A DNA stretch of 64,000 nt from Epiperipatus broadwayi (GCA_028023455.1 JAQFVV010012489.1:1274381-1338380); one strand, 5' to 3'; shown: positions 23,421-35,054, counted from the stretch's first letter. Notes: generated by a model from the sequence alone, not told the origin. Program-made: numbers and translations.

Positions 23421-24463
23421 AATACATGCTTATTAAGTTAAGTCATGTGACCCATGACTTGATTTTCTTACTATTATATTAATTAAAGTGAATAGTTATT
23501 TGCTTTAGCTTATAAATTTAAATTTGAGACAATTTGAATGAGTTCCAATAACATCTAATCTGATTTAAATTCCACATTCTTTTTGTTATCAATGTTTTTT
23601 TTATATAATTTTTTAAACAGTAAGATATCAGATGAAATGTAGATTGAAACAAGCATTAATTTTCTCATCATTTTTAATTAAATTTGATACCAGATGGTTT
23701 TAAGAATAGTGCTGGATTGAAAAATGTTACTTGATGATTATTTATTTTATTTAGAATCCATATAGAAATAGATTTGATTAATTAAATGTATTTTTTTTTT
23801 TAATGTTATCATGTATTATCACAAATATCATCCTTAACTTTGCAATCATGAAAGCTTTGTGTTCTTGTTTATGTTTCTCTGAGTGGTTGTAGTCATTTAG
23901 ATATTGCTGCTAATAATGAGTTTCTACGTGATATATTTTTAAAAGGAAATAAAATAATACAATATATCATTTATGAGACAAAAACGTAAAATAGGTTTTT
24001 TTAAATTAACGAATATCACATTAACCACTACTTACATATATTGTTAAGATTAATTTTTTCACCCTACTCCAGGCTATTTATTGCACGCTTGAATAATTAA
24101 CTAATATATCTCAGAATATGAATTTATTCAAACTATTATTTAGAACCTATTAATTACTCAAGCTTACAAAAGATGGCTCTGAAACAAAATGAAAATAATT
24201 ACTCCTAGATTATTTTTTTTATACTTTATTTTAAAACACTATGTATTTTTTTTATATATTTTTAACAGAATTACTGAAGACTTGAAGATATCCAAATCAG
24301 TTTGATATGATGCATTTTTAGAATTTAAAAAATGTATTTTATTTTAAGATTTTATGCAGAAAACTTTATTTTAATAAATTTTAACATACATGTTAACATA
24401 ATGTACTGTGTATAAAGATAATTTTAGAAACATTTGCTGAACACTAACTGAAATCTATAAAAG
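23421..24463. other. AT-rich DNA, no gene seen
   Basis: No recognisable feature after the fold-back flank. Confidence 0.5.
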
Positions 24464-24618
24464 AATATTTGAAATACCCATATCTATATTGTTTCAAACA
24501 CCCTCCCTCTTGCAGCCCATTGAAAATGAAATTCTTTTCAATGAACTGCAAAGTTCAGACTATTCTTTTCTTAACTAGGGAGTGAGGCTCAATATAGCTA
24601 TGGGCATCTCAAATATTA
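24464..24618. repeat. Imperfect inverted repeat, about 155 bp
   Basis: The outer arms contain CCCATATCTATATTG and CAATATAGCTATGGG. An inner stem pairs TTGCAGCCCATTGAAAA with TTTTCAATGAACTGCAA. The spacing suggests another short fold-back element. Confidence 0.7.
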
Positions 24619-25308
24619 GATATAATCTTCTACAAAAACAAGTGATATAACATTAAACAAATCAATATCTGCAAGCCAAAGTTATAAAGGTTAATAAACT
24701 GAAAGACTTGTAAAAATAAGCATGGTTTTAAAAAATTATGTAATTGTTTATACTTATATAAAAAAACACAATATGTTTAGAAGACATATTGTATAAGCAT
24801 GTTAATATTTGATGTTTCAGAGAGCTCTACATACAATTTTGATTCACAACCTAGGTGCATTAAGATATGGAAGTTATTGGATATTTACATAAACAAGGAT
24901 AGAAAAAGTCATGAAAAATTATAATACAGAAACAGGGGAAGTGAAGTAAATGTAAGCTTAGACTATTGTCATAAGACTATAAAGCTACAAACTGCTCAAA
25001 ACATTTGATGGATAATAACAAGCACAATGGGCATTATCAAAAATTGGACAGGAAACTGAAGATATATAAATGCAGGATTGGGTTTATGATAAAGTTTGTG
25101 AAGAATTCTGTTGACTACAAGACCCTGCTCAGAACCTATTTTATAATGTCAGAGTAGTGTGACTGTAAAACTGATCTCATGTTCAGTCTTAAATTATCTG
25201 TATGTCAACTGATACCTGAAAGAATGCATCCATGATCTGTCATATAGTGCTTTTACTGCATGTTGATGGTATATAAAATTTTACAAGAATTGAAATGAAA
25301 CTTTAATT

Positions 25309-25463
25309 TGCGGAGGGTTCCTGACAAAGATATTTTAAATGCTTTCTCTGGCTAAGCATTTATCACAAAGCTTATTGAGGAATTGGCAATCCTCATTGTT
25401 TATAACTTACAAGCTTAAGAGAATAGGGTCATGTGATCTATGACTTTTATTTTGACTATTTAT
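25309..25463. repeat. 155-bp direct repeat, copy 1
   Basis: Nearly identical to 25729-25883, offset by exactly 420 bp: both contain GCTTTCTCTGGCTAAGC and AAGCTTAAGAGAATAGGGTC. About ten mismatches are visible by eye. Confidence 0.95.
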
Positions 25464-25728
25464 AGTCTTGCCTTAAGTCTTATGCAATGTTATGTTGCTA
25501 AGACTACTAATATATGGTATGGCTGAAGATCTATCAGCCCCATATAGCTATTTGAGTTGGATAGCTGGGTTTGAAGACATGTAGGTGTCTGACAATTTCA
25601 GATTTTCCACTTGATAGATAACTTTTAGTTAAATGCTGGCTTTGGGTTGGTATTTTGAGATCTAGTGTCTGAACCTACCCTGACACCTCTTTGAGGAGTG
25701 CCAATGCACAAAGCCATGGTCAGGGGTT

Positions 25729-25883
25729 TGGGGAGGGCTCCTGACAGAGATATTTTAAATGCTTTCTCTGGCTAAGCATTTATCGCAAAGCTTGTTGAGG
25801 AATTGACAATTCTCATTGTTTATAACTTACAAGCTTAAGAGAATAGGGTCATGTGATCTATGACTCTTATTTTGACTATTTTT
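25729..25883. repeat. 155-bp direct repeat, copy 2
   Basis: Second copy of the sequence at 25309-25463. The 265 bp between the copies carry the family F internal region. Confidence 0.95.
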
Positions 25884-26022
25884 AATTTGCAGTATTTTGC
25901 AATTATTTCATTATCTCTACAATGAATTATAAATATAAGATCACATAATGATTCTTCTTTTTTCATGCAAAATCTTTCAAAAGCTTTTAAATGATAAAAC
26001 ATTTTCTACCCATAGAGATTAA

Positions 26023-26144
26023 TAATATTGTATTTTTTTTCCATATATCAAAGCATTGACCAGGAAGCGAACCCAGGCCAGCTACTTGGAAGGCAGCTAT
26101 ACTAACCACTAGGCCACCAATGCTTGACTGGTAATATTGTATTT
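26023..26144 (-). mobile_element. tRNA-Gly-like SINE, family A, with target-site duplication
   Basis: A 71-nt tRNA-like core at 26053-26123 (minus strand) has the UCC-type anticodon loop CTTCCAA. The insertion (26036-26131) is flanked by an exact 13-bp repeat TAATATTGTATTT (26023-26035, 26132-26144). The structure matches the 12.4-kb copy. Confidence 0.9.
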
Positions 26145-26180
26145 AATGTTGTCACTGTTATATGATGTTAATAATGTAGT

Positions 26181-26290
26181 TTTGGGGTTAAACTGTGTGC
26201 TATTTTTGATTACTTCCCAACGTTTCGATGAAATAGCATTTGCCATTGTCAAGGTTAAATTTTCAAAGAAAAAAATCATTAAATCTATCT
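26181..26290 (-). mobile_element. PLE terminal (pLTR-like) sequence, inverted copy
   Basis: The minus-strand reading AGTAATCAAAAATAGCACAC and GACAATGG matches, in inverted orientation, the 3' end of the PLE at 29200-29278 (AGTAATCAAAAATAACACAT, CACAATGG). It contains TCGAAACGTTGGG, the conserved GAAAC-type end found in PLE hammerhead-bearing repeats. The CUGANGA box is degenerate (TTGACAATG). Confidence 0.65.
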
Positions 26291-26904
26291 AATTCGTTGT
26301 AGAGATAAGTTTCTTTCCAATTATTATAAAATAAACAACATTCTACAGATAGTGAGTGAAAAAAAATTGATTTCTTTTATTCACAATACCAGGAAGAAAT
26401 TCAATTATATTGATTGTTTTTTGCTAAGAGAAGTATAACGTTATACAATATTAGTCACCCAGTTCTCTGGTTTATTTTTGATAATATTGTTTATTTCTGA
26501 TTAGTTAAAGATTCAGAATTTAAAACTTTTAAACACAAAAAGAAACTAACTTTATTGATAACTAAAAAGGAAAAAACAATTTACTACACATACTTTAATT
26601 AATTTACAAGTGATAAAATATTTATCTGATCGTTAACTTTCCTCAAATGAATTTCCCTAGTGAAGAAAGGTGCTGGATCCTAAACATATTCCAGGTAAAA
26701 ATAATATATGTAATATAAGTCTTCTTTAAAAATATAGATTTACACACTGTTGGTCTTTTTAGATTTGCAGTTTATGATGTTTTAAAAAATACGAATCCAC
26801 AAAAAAGTAATTTATCTAAATGAAAATTTGTTGCACTTTATAATTAAAAAAAATAAAAAAATATTATTTTTATTCAATACAATTAAATTACATCATTTTC
26901 TTTT

Positions 26905-27105
26905 TTTTCCCCTTTTGAAAACTTTATTTCTTTATCCAGAATATATACATATTCTCATCTTTGATACTCAACGTTTCGACCACTTTTTGCTTGTAGTCAT
27001 TTTCAAGGATCTCTAAAAATACATATTTATATCATTATTATTACAAACAAAATTAATATATAAAATTGTATATATCCTTATCATAAAAAACAATAACATT
27101 TCTCT
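26905..27105 (-). repeat. PLE pLTR-like inverted repeat, left arm
   Basis: This is an inverted copy of 27262-27465: for example the plus-strand AAGGATCTCTAAAAATACAT here faces ATGTATTTTTAGAGATCCTT there. On the minus strand it carries TTGAAAATGAC, a stem GACTAC/GTGGTC and GTCGAAACGTTGAG, a hammerhead-like relic. Confidence 0.8.
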
Positions 27106-27261
27106 TCCATCTATCAATAAATATTTTTATATTACATTATATAATCTACACTTACTTCTTCACTTTCCAAACTTTTTGTTTTTACAAGCACATTTTTTTA
27201 TATAAAAATATCAATAATTTTATGTGTATGTAATATGTATATAAAAAGATGTATTCATAGA

Positions 27262-27465
27262 AAAAAGAGAAATGTTATTGTTTTTTATGACAAGGGTATA
27301 TACAATTTTATATATTAATTTTGTTTGTAATAATAATGATGTAAATATGTATTTTTAGAGATCCTTGAAAATGACTACAAGAAAAAAAGTGGTTGAAACG
27401 TCTGGTGTTAATGATGTGAATATGCATATATGTTGGATGAAGAAATAATGTTTTTTTTTTTTTAA
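27262..27465 (+). repeat. PLE pLTR-like inverted repeat, right arm
   Basis: Lies directly upstream of the RT remnant in the same orientation, as a 5' pLTR would. It contains CCTTGAAAATGACTAC and GTGGTTGAAACGTC. With the left arm it forms a head-to-head pair separated by about 155 bp. Confidence 0.8.
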
Positions 27466-27545
27466 AAAAGTAGAGAATATAACTTAATTGGTTTGAATAA
27501 AAGGAACATTATGTTTTATAAGACATATATATTTTAAAGCAAAAA

Positions 27546-28620
27546 AAGAAGGTTTATTGCGGTTATTAAAAAAAAGTTTGTTTAACAGCGGTTATAATAA
27601 ATTAAACTTAAAAAAATATGGTTATATTGTAATTATTCCAAAAGATAAAGGTAATTCAACTGTTATACTTAATAGTTTAGATTATAATAATAAAATTTTA
27701 AATTTATTAAGTGATGACACTTACAAAAAGATTGTTAGAGATCCTCTGGCATCTTTAGAAAAAAAGACAAAAGTCTTATAAAATGTTTTAGTATAGATGA
27801 GAATGTGAAAATTAAAATTTATCCAAGAGAATGCTCTTTATTATATTCTACATTTTATCGTTTGCCTAAAATTCATAAACCTGATGTACCATTATGTCTT
27901 ATTGTGTGTGCTATAGGTTCTCTCACATATGCTTTGGCTGGATATTTATCCCTATGCTTCCAGCCATTGACAGATAACATTGCATCCAAAATTAAAAATT
28001 CAAGACATTTTATTTATTTAATTAAAAACTTAAAACTAACTAATGATTTATTTGTTAGTTTTGATGTTTCTTCAGTGTTTATTTATGTTGATGAAGCTTT
28101 ATCTATAATAGTTCAATATGATGATTTGCCTGATTTTAGTATCTCATTAGCAAAAAATTGCTTTGATAATACATTTTTTATTCATGATTTTCAAAGGTAT
28201 AAGCAAATTAAAGGACTTTCTATGGGATCTCCACTGTCATCTGTAATTACTGATCTCTTCATGAATAATTTACTAAAAAACCTATTTGACTCAAATGTGT
28301 GGATGATACATTTGTTATATGGCTGCTTTGAACACTTTTTTTTTGTTGTCCTTAATGATTGGCATCCTAATATTAAGTTTACTATGGAAGTTAAAAATAA
28401 CAAATCAATTTCTTTTTTAGATGTTTTGATTGCAAGAAAATGTGATGATTCCTTATCAATATCAGTTTATAGAAAATCCATCCATACAAACACATAACTT
28501 AATTTTAATTCTCATCATCATCCTGTGCAAATATTTTCTATAGTAAAAAATGTTTCAATGCTTGTAGGTTGTCTGATAAAAATCATCTTACTCAATAAAT
28601 AAAACTACCAAACAATATTA
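27546..28620 (+). pseudogene. Penelope-like element reverse transcriptase (decayed)
   Basis: Homology to PLE reverse transcriptases is read in three frames. Frame 2 (27557-27760) gives KKYGYIVIIPKDKGNSTVIL and LLSDDTYKKIVRDP. After a frameshift in the A-run near 27759-27765, frame 1 gives FYRLPKIHKPDVPL, the usual PIVSAIGSPTYALAKYL block (here LIVCAIGSLTYALAGYL), SFDVSSVF (motif A, usually SFDVxSLF), KGLSMGSPLSSV (motif B, 28211-28243) and NIKFTMEV with ISFLDVLI. The catalytic VDD (28299-28307) lies in another frame and reads CVDDTFVIW there, so at least two compensating indels have occurred. A stop follows HTNT at 28495-28497, yet the homology continues as LNFNSHHHP and LSDKNHLT. Clearly inactive. 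There is no true start codon; the N-terminus runs into the upstream repeat. Confidence 0.9.
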
Positions 28621-28768
28621 TACTTTCTAGTGGTTACAGTAAAAACATCAATATATAAGGCATTGCATAGCATTGATACAAAAAAAAGAAAGAGGATAAA
28701 ATTGACAAATCAACTAGTTGGTGATATTTTTTATAAATATAAAGACAGAGACTTTTGAAATACCAGCA

Positions 28769-29085
28769 TGTTTATGAAATTCCATGTTTATAATGCTTGA
28801 AAATCTATGTAGGTCAGTCTAATAGATGAATTAATGTTAGAATTAATGAACGTAAAAATGCCTCTAATCAGAAGTTACATACATCAGCTTTTATTTCACA
28901 TTTTTTAAAAATTTGTCACAAATCTGATTTTGATAATGCTAAAATACTTGATAATTTGGAAAAGTATGATTTGAGAACCATGTGTACATTGACTGAAATA
29001 TTAAAAACACCAACTGATTTAAATAGAGCTGATAAAGCACAATTTATTTTAGCCTTATGGAGACAATTACTGTTGAAAGTGAAAA
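28769..29085 (+). pseudogene. Penelope-like element GIY-YIG endonuclease region (decayed)
   Basis: One frame reads HVYEIPCL, a stop, CLKIYVGQSNR, a stop, INVRINERKNASNQKL, then HFLKICHKSDFDNAKIL and KAQFILALWRQ. This is the C-terminal endonuclease of PLEs: YEIPC-x-C followed by KIYVGQS (28801-28821) is the GIY-YIG signature, and RINERK supplies the arginine/glutamate helix. It follows the RT remnant by about 150 bp, the expected order for an endonuclease-positive PLE. Two in-frame stops are present in the portion I can read. In life the domain would nick target DNA to prime reverse transcription. Confidence 0.85.
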
Positions 29086-29194
29086 AAATATACATTTTGT
29101 TAATCTATATATTCTGAATGCTCAACTACTTCCCACTCAATCTCATTCTTTATCTCACACTCAATGTCATTACTATTTGAGATCTAATATTTTT

Positions 29195-29280
29195 TCTGTG
29201 AAAGGTTAATCTTCACAATGGTGGATATGATTTCATAGAAACCTTGGGAAGTAATCAAAAATAACACATGGTTTAGCACA
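29195..29280 (+). mobile_element. PLE 3' terminal sequence
   Basis: Contains CACAATGGTGG, ATTTCATAGAAACCTTGGG and AGTAATCAAAAATAACACAT, the partner in inverted orientation of 26181-26290. The pair frames the whole PLE block. Confidence 0.65.
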
Positions 29281-29300
29281 AAAAACTACTTTATATATAT

Positions 29301-29488
29301 ACAAATATTAAGCATTAAATCACACCACATGGTTAAGAAATCCCGTACTACCCTCTGTGAACTAATATATAAATACATTAGAGTTTGTATTTCAAAATAT
29401 GCAAACTCTAATGTATTTATATATTAGTTCACAGAGGGCAGTACTGGATTTCTTAACCATGTGGGGTGATTTAATGCTTAATATTTGA
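29301..29488. repeat. 188-bp near-perfect hairpin
   Basis: The left arm ATATTAAGCATTAAATCACA and right arm TGATTTAATGCTTAATAT extend inward through CACAGAGGG and CTAATGTATTTATATATTAG-type sequence to a loop of about 14 nt. Only a few mismatches over some 85 bp per arm. It abuts the PLE 3' end. Family unknown. Confidence 0.92.
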
Positions 29489-30309
29489 ATATTTATTTCA
29501 GTATAGCATTATGCACTGGGATTATTTTATATACATATCAGGAGCACTGGTATAATGTCATGACTGCCTATGCATTTGTATGTGATTAATGTTAAGCTAT
29601 AATTTTAAGCCATCAATTTATTTATGATATATGTTTTATAAGGATATGTTATATCAATAGCAAATTGTATCTGAGAAATACTGCAAACTCTGAAGTCAGT
29701 CTTGTTATATAAAAATAATTCCTAGATTGGAACTAATATAAATAAATAAATCATGTATTTTATTATATAAATACAATAAAAACAAATTTGTAGTTTTATA
29801 TATATAAAATCAAAAAAAGACTTATATATATATAAACATTAAATTTTGCCACATATTAGCAATGAATATATATCTCTTTTACACATGATTTTAGCTACAA
29901 TTTTTATGACTTCAATCTTTGCAAACATTAACAAATATATATATTTTTAATATGTGGAGAATATTTATACCTTAATCTCGGGGAAAGTAAGGGTTAACTT
30001 AATTCATTCATTGTGTATTCTCTGATCTATATTTTTTTTTTTTGTATATGTGGATTTTTATATTAATGTCTATATTATTTAAATCTTGTATTTTTATGAA
30101 CTCTATTTAATGTTGTTAAAATGTCATAACTCAGATAGTGATATCAGAATTATTTATTTATAACAACAATGTATAAATACATAGTTGATGTAGATTTATA
30201 AAATTATTGTATTTTATAAAAAGCTAAAAGCTCAACTTATTGATAAATAATTTAATCAAATTCAAGATTAAAAAATTAGCCAAAATTTAAAATCTAAAAT
30301 TTCACATCA
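29489..30309. other. AT-rich DNA, no gene seen
   Basis: No recognisable feature. Confidence 0.5.
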
Positions 30310-30530
30310 AAATGGTTTCCTTAGCAAAGCAGATTTCTCAAGTGCTAGGAAACATAAACTCAACACAAATATATAATAAGTATATTTCTCATAATTCTCA
30401 ACTACATTCCAATTACAACACAAATATAAATCTATTTTTTTCAATAATTTACAATTACATTAATAGAGAATAACGGGTATTTACTTAATATATATTTTAT
30501 GTACAATATTTCTTTGCACTTGAGAAATCT
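30310..30530. repeat. Inverted repeat, about 200 bp, MITE-like
   Basis: GATTTCTCAAGTGC near 30331 faces GCACTTGAGAAATC at 30516-30529, with weaker pairing inside. A separate small hairpin (AAACAACAATCATT / AATGATTGTTGTTT) lies at 30604-30648. Confidence 0.6.
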
Positions 30531-30648
30531 ATTTTGGTAGTAAAAGCAATATCTTGAAAATTTTTAGTTTTTAAATTATTTATATAATTTGTGTTTGTGA
30601 ATTTAAACAACAATCATTTTTGTCTGTAAAGCTAATGATTGTTGTTTA

Positions 30649-31873
30649 TGCCCTTAATTGCCTTATTTATAACTCTTCCTCGCTTTTTTGATATGTAATA
30701 AATAAGTGATATTCCACTATTTTTAGTATTGTAATTCTTTCGTTATTATCATTATTATTTTTTATGCAATTTCTTTATAATTTAATGTCACTTAAGATTG
30801 TTAAAATGTTCATGCTAAATGAACATTTCAATAACCGGTTTTTCTAATTCTTCCTCATCAACACTAAAAGCTTCTCATGATAAGAAACCTAACAAAGATT
30901 TATCAATGACAGTTTAAAGCTGTGGGATTTATGAAAACATCATGTAAACTTTAATTTAAAAAGTTATAAATTTAGATAGAAACAAAAAGATTAAAAGGTG
31001 AAAAAGATTAAAAGTTTCATTTCTATATAAGTTACCATTTTAAATTAGTATTTAAGGTTTTATCTTTCATGGAGAGGTGGGATGTTTTGATGACTCCACA
31101 AAGTGTCTGGCATAAAATGAGCTTTGATCAAGTGATGAGAAAATAATTGATCCATTTTAGTTTTAAGTTATTTTAAAATTTGTGATTTAGACTAAGACTA
31201 GAGGTCAAATTATCAGCTGTGTGGTATAATCAAAAATTTTCTACTAACAAATAAATTCCTCATTCTTCCACTAGGGTGCTTAACCATCACATGACCTGCT
31301 GAACAATTAAACATATATATAATATTTGAGCTACTGATTTAGTAAAATTTTAAAGTTGTGGAAATTTTTTTTTACTAAATGCTGATAAAAAAAGCACTGT
31401 TATATATATAGGGTTTCATGCATTCACTTTTATATTCGTGATCTTGAATCTAGTTCATGCTGGTTGGAATTGGAAATATTTTTAGGCCATAAAATGATTT
31501 AGGATATCTTTTTTCAATTGGTTAGTTGGCCAACTAGCTGAGAAATAAATTACTTTCTACATTATTAACAGTTATTACTTGCTCTGCATGATTTGTGGTA
31601 GAAGGCATTCTGGAAGTTGAGATACATGGATAGTCGATCTAGTTCTATGCTTAACATTGATATAAATGCCTCAGTAATAACTATTTGATTACCTTTTTAT
31701 ATAGTTATATGATAAAGGCTTCAAATTAATATGAAATGATCAAATGATATTCATGTATTTATTAAAAAAACAAAGAATATATATATATATGATTCGAAGA
31801 TGATTCAATTTTGATCACTGGACAGGTGTCATACTCCTATAGATGCTACTGCATATCTTTTAGTTTTATCATT
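30649..31873. other. AT-rich DNA, no gene seen
   Basis: Left flank of the LINE insertion; no gene or repeat family recognised. Confidence 0.5.
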
Positions 31874-32109
31874 AAAAGTAGATGCTTTTTGGGTCGCCCT
31901 CTAGTGGCAGCTTTTAGGCAAGTTCACCCTTGCATGGTAGCTACTTTGACTGTGACTTAGATGCTTCAATACCACTTATTGAGGAGAAATAACCACACAG
32001 GAAACATTGTAAGTATCTTCTCTTTATTATTTATAAAAAAAACAAAACATTTAAATCCATATATAATTGTTAATTATCACTAAGTTAAACAACCACCATC
32101 AAAACAAAC

Positions 32110-35054
32110 ATGGCTCCCAAAAAAAAAACTGTCACCTCAGCAAATTCAGTCATAGCCTCTCAAAGGGAAGAGGGACTACTTTTAAAAAGTGAAAACAACT
32201 CAAAAATCCCTAAATTCAAATTTCAGGACAAACCAAAAGAAATAACTCTTCCTTTGACCGAAAAAAGGAAAAACCCTTCAAGGAAAAAATCTACTGAGAA
32301 AACAAATAGAAAATGTGAACTAGAAACAGATTTTGAGGAGCCTGAAAACAATCTTTCAGATCAGCCCCAAACTTCCGACGACAATGATTTTATAGAGAAT
32401 TTTTCTACCTTTAATCCAAAAAAAAAATTAGATCCCCAGAGTCAAAAACAAAAAAGTTATGCCCCCAAAACTGAACAGGAATCTCGAAAATATAATACTT
32501 ATAACGTAAACATCAACCGCAATTTTGCCGTTGGCGATGAACTCACATATCCAAAATTAGATGAAGCATTGCGTCATGACCCCGCACAGTCGAAGGAAAA
32601 AAGCTATATAAATACCATAGAAAATTTCAACAGCTATAATCTTGTCCCAAAACTAGACTTCCAACTTGAAAAATGAAAAAGTTATAGTCAAAAAACCAAA
32701 CCGGAAGCTAGACACGTTCACACTCACAACACGGAAAAAGACGTAAATTCATACTCTAAGTTCACAGAGACACAGTTGAGTGATTCCGTAGAGTCGGAAA
32801 CAGAAGGTTATACTGATTTGACAGAGAATTCCACCTGCTATAATACCCGACAAAAATCAGACTCCCAGCACGAAAAACAAAAAAGCTGCAAATCTAAAAC
32901 TAAACCGGAAGCCACACTAAATCGCCCTCATAATGCAAAAAACGACTTAAATTGTAACTCTAGCGATTTATTTACGCATTCCAACTTAGGGGGGACACAA
33001 CTAAATCATCCGGCACAGTCGAATACACCATTTTATACCAATTCTCCAGTTAATTTAACTGCACATAAAGCCAGCTTGAACTCCCCTTTTCAACCTCAAA
33101 AACAAACAAGTAGAGATTTAAAAAGAAAGCTGAAAACTGCACTAACACTAAATAAAGATAAAAAAAAGACCCAACCAATACTAATAGCAATGGAAAATCA
33201 AACTTCAATCAAATTAAAACAAACGCTCCAATCCAAAAGACAACACCTACTAACACCAACTTCCCAGGAAAATTAACAAGCAGCAACACCACAAATAAAC
33301 CAAACTCCCAGAAACCAAAACAAACAACACAAAACGAAAACAGTGAAGAAAATGATACAACATTGGACAACAACAATGATCCTTTTCCAAAACTTCAATG
33401 CAGTTCCAAATTCACAACCCAAGACACCAACAACCCCCCAGAACCAGCACAGCAAAACAATGCTAACAACTCAGGACATTACCATGCCACATCCCCACAA
33501 CTCCATCCACAATTCTCATATGCTAATAGCCTTAGGATAACCACTAGGCAATCAACCCAAGCCAAAACTCAAGCAATCCACACACAAACTACAGAAGACC
33601 CATACAATAAATTCATCCAATTAAGAGACGGGGAACAAGAACAAAATGAACATGCTGACTTGCAACAACCAGTTAACATAGACTACCATTCTTCAGTAAC
33701 AGAACGCTTTAATAGAACCATACCAAATCTTCTCTTTCGCTCCTTCACAGAGTACACCAATGAATGTACAAGTATCCTAACAACAACAGATATCAACTGC
33801 TCTTTATACAAATTCCCAATACTCTCACTCTATGATCTACTCACTGATCACAAGTTCTGGTCACCAGTTTATAAAATACTGTTCCACACAAATAAAAGGT
33901 ATATTGCAATTCAATTCAAAGACCTAGCAGGAAAGCAACTCTTTGAAACTAAATTCAAACAGTTAGACAACAAATACCTGGTCCACATTAACATGAACAA
34001 ACCACAGATTCTTCAGGGCAGAGTGAGTAACTGTACTGTCAACTTTGAAGAGTCCCACTTACAACAGGCACTTGCCAATTATGGTACAGTTGAAGGCTTT
34101 AAATACATCCAAGAATCAAGAGCAGAAACAATGGTATTTACCAACACTGCAGTCTTCCGTCTAGTCCTCAAGACAGGAATCCAGCCACTTACACTACCAG
34201 CAACAGTCAGCAACAACAAGGCTACAATCCTTATCAGCTTCCGGGATATACCCCCATTGTGCTTCAATTGTCGGAACAGAGGACACATAATGAAGGAGTG
34301 TCCCCTCAATACAAGCGATATAAGCAGTCAGGCATATCCAAAAAATCACAACAGCACCATCGAAGACCCCACTGATTCTACACATCCAATTAAAACCTAC
34401 CCAAAACCACAAACAGAAACAAAAAACACACATCAGTCCATACCCACTCCAATGGGAACAAACCATAGCCACACAAGCATCCCAGATACTGGAAAATCCC
34501 TAATCCACCACAGAATGGCAGAGGACTCAAAGCTCACTAGATCGCGGTCATCATCAGAAACCATGATCGAATCAGAAGATGAGGGACCCACCAAAACATC
34601 TAAAAAACCCTCCAAACCACGCAACCGCAAAAGATCAAGACATAAGAATTCTAGCACACAAGAAAAATCAACTGATGACTCCAGTACCTCAGACCCAGCC
34701 AAAGTGGCCCTCAGAACAAAAACTACCAGATTACAGGAATCACGTAAACCATCAGACAAAAAACGACGAGAAATTCAATCAAGGGAAGATGAGACTCTAC
34801 CAAAATTCAGACCATTTGTAAACTCTATGCTGACAACCACCAAAAATGAGACTCTACCAAAAGTCAGACCACCTGAAGACCCTATGCTGACAACCACAGA
34901 AGAAGATACTCTACCAATTTTCAGACCAACTGAAGACCCCATGCCGACAACCACAGAAAATGAAATATTCCTTATCTCATTTCCTGAGTCAGAGAACAGC
35001 CCCTCAGAAAAACCCCTACCAGAAGACGCCGTCCCAGAAGATACCTTCACCTAA
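32110..35054 (+). CDS. LINE ORF1, gag-like RNA-binding protein (interrupted)
   Basis: ATG at 32110 opens MAPKKKTVTSAN. The frame meets TGA at 32674-32676 (after LEK), continues in the same frame to about 33160, then shifts in an A-run (33160-33167) into the frame that stays open to TAA at 35052-35054. Joined in register it would be about 980 residues, long for an ORF1. The N-terminal third is lysine/asparagine-rich and made of three diverged repeats sharing KSY/KSC and KTKPEA-like blocks. A folded central region precedes a CCHC zinc knuckle, CFNCRNRGHIMKEC (C-x2-C-x4-H-x4-C, 34260-34301), expected to bind element RNA. A basic, serine-rich tail ends in three 19-residue repeats. By family role it coats LINE RNA. 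The TGA falls where sister repeats have glutamine. Confidence 0.9.
34791..34961 (+). repeat. Three 57-bp tandem units inside LINE ORF1
   Basis: Units at 34791, 34848 and 34905 encode DETLPKFRP-, NETLPKVRP- and EDTLPIFRP-type repeats, each followed by a DPMLTTT-like stretch. Copy number is in frame (19 codons per unit), so gain or loss would keep ORF1 open. Confidence 0.93.

Larger units (their letters stand above)
25080..25883. mobile_element. Fold-back family F relative with internal duplication
   Basis: Shares its internal block (inverted relative to 23.2 kb, for example GATAGCTGGGTTTGAAG) and its end block with family F. A degenerate ribozyme-like site near 25691-25709 has TTGAGGA followed by a GTGC/GCAC hairpin but lacks GAAA. 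Boundaries are approximate. Confidence 0.55.

Noticed and set aside
27262-27465. Calling the PLE pLTR hammerhead as an active ribozyme
   Set aside because: Only the GAAAC end and stem II persist; the CUGANGA box is TTGAAAAT, so it is kept only as a relic.
28191-28403. 70-codon minus-strand frame
   Set aside because: Shadow of the PLE RT on the opposite strand.
34079-35050. Several minus-strand frames of 76-108 codons, and the plus-strand frame 34579-34821
   Set aside because: Shadows of LINE ORF1; they have no domains and overlap the CCHC region and tail repeats.
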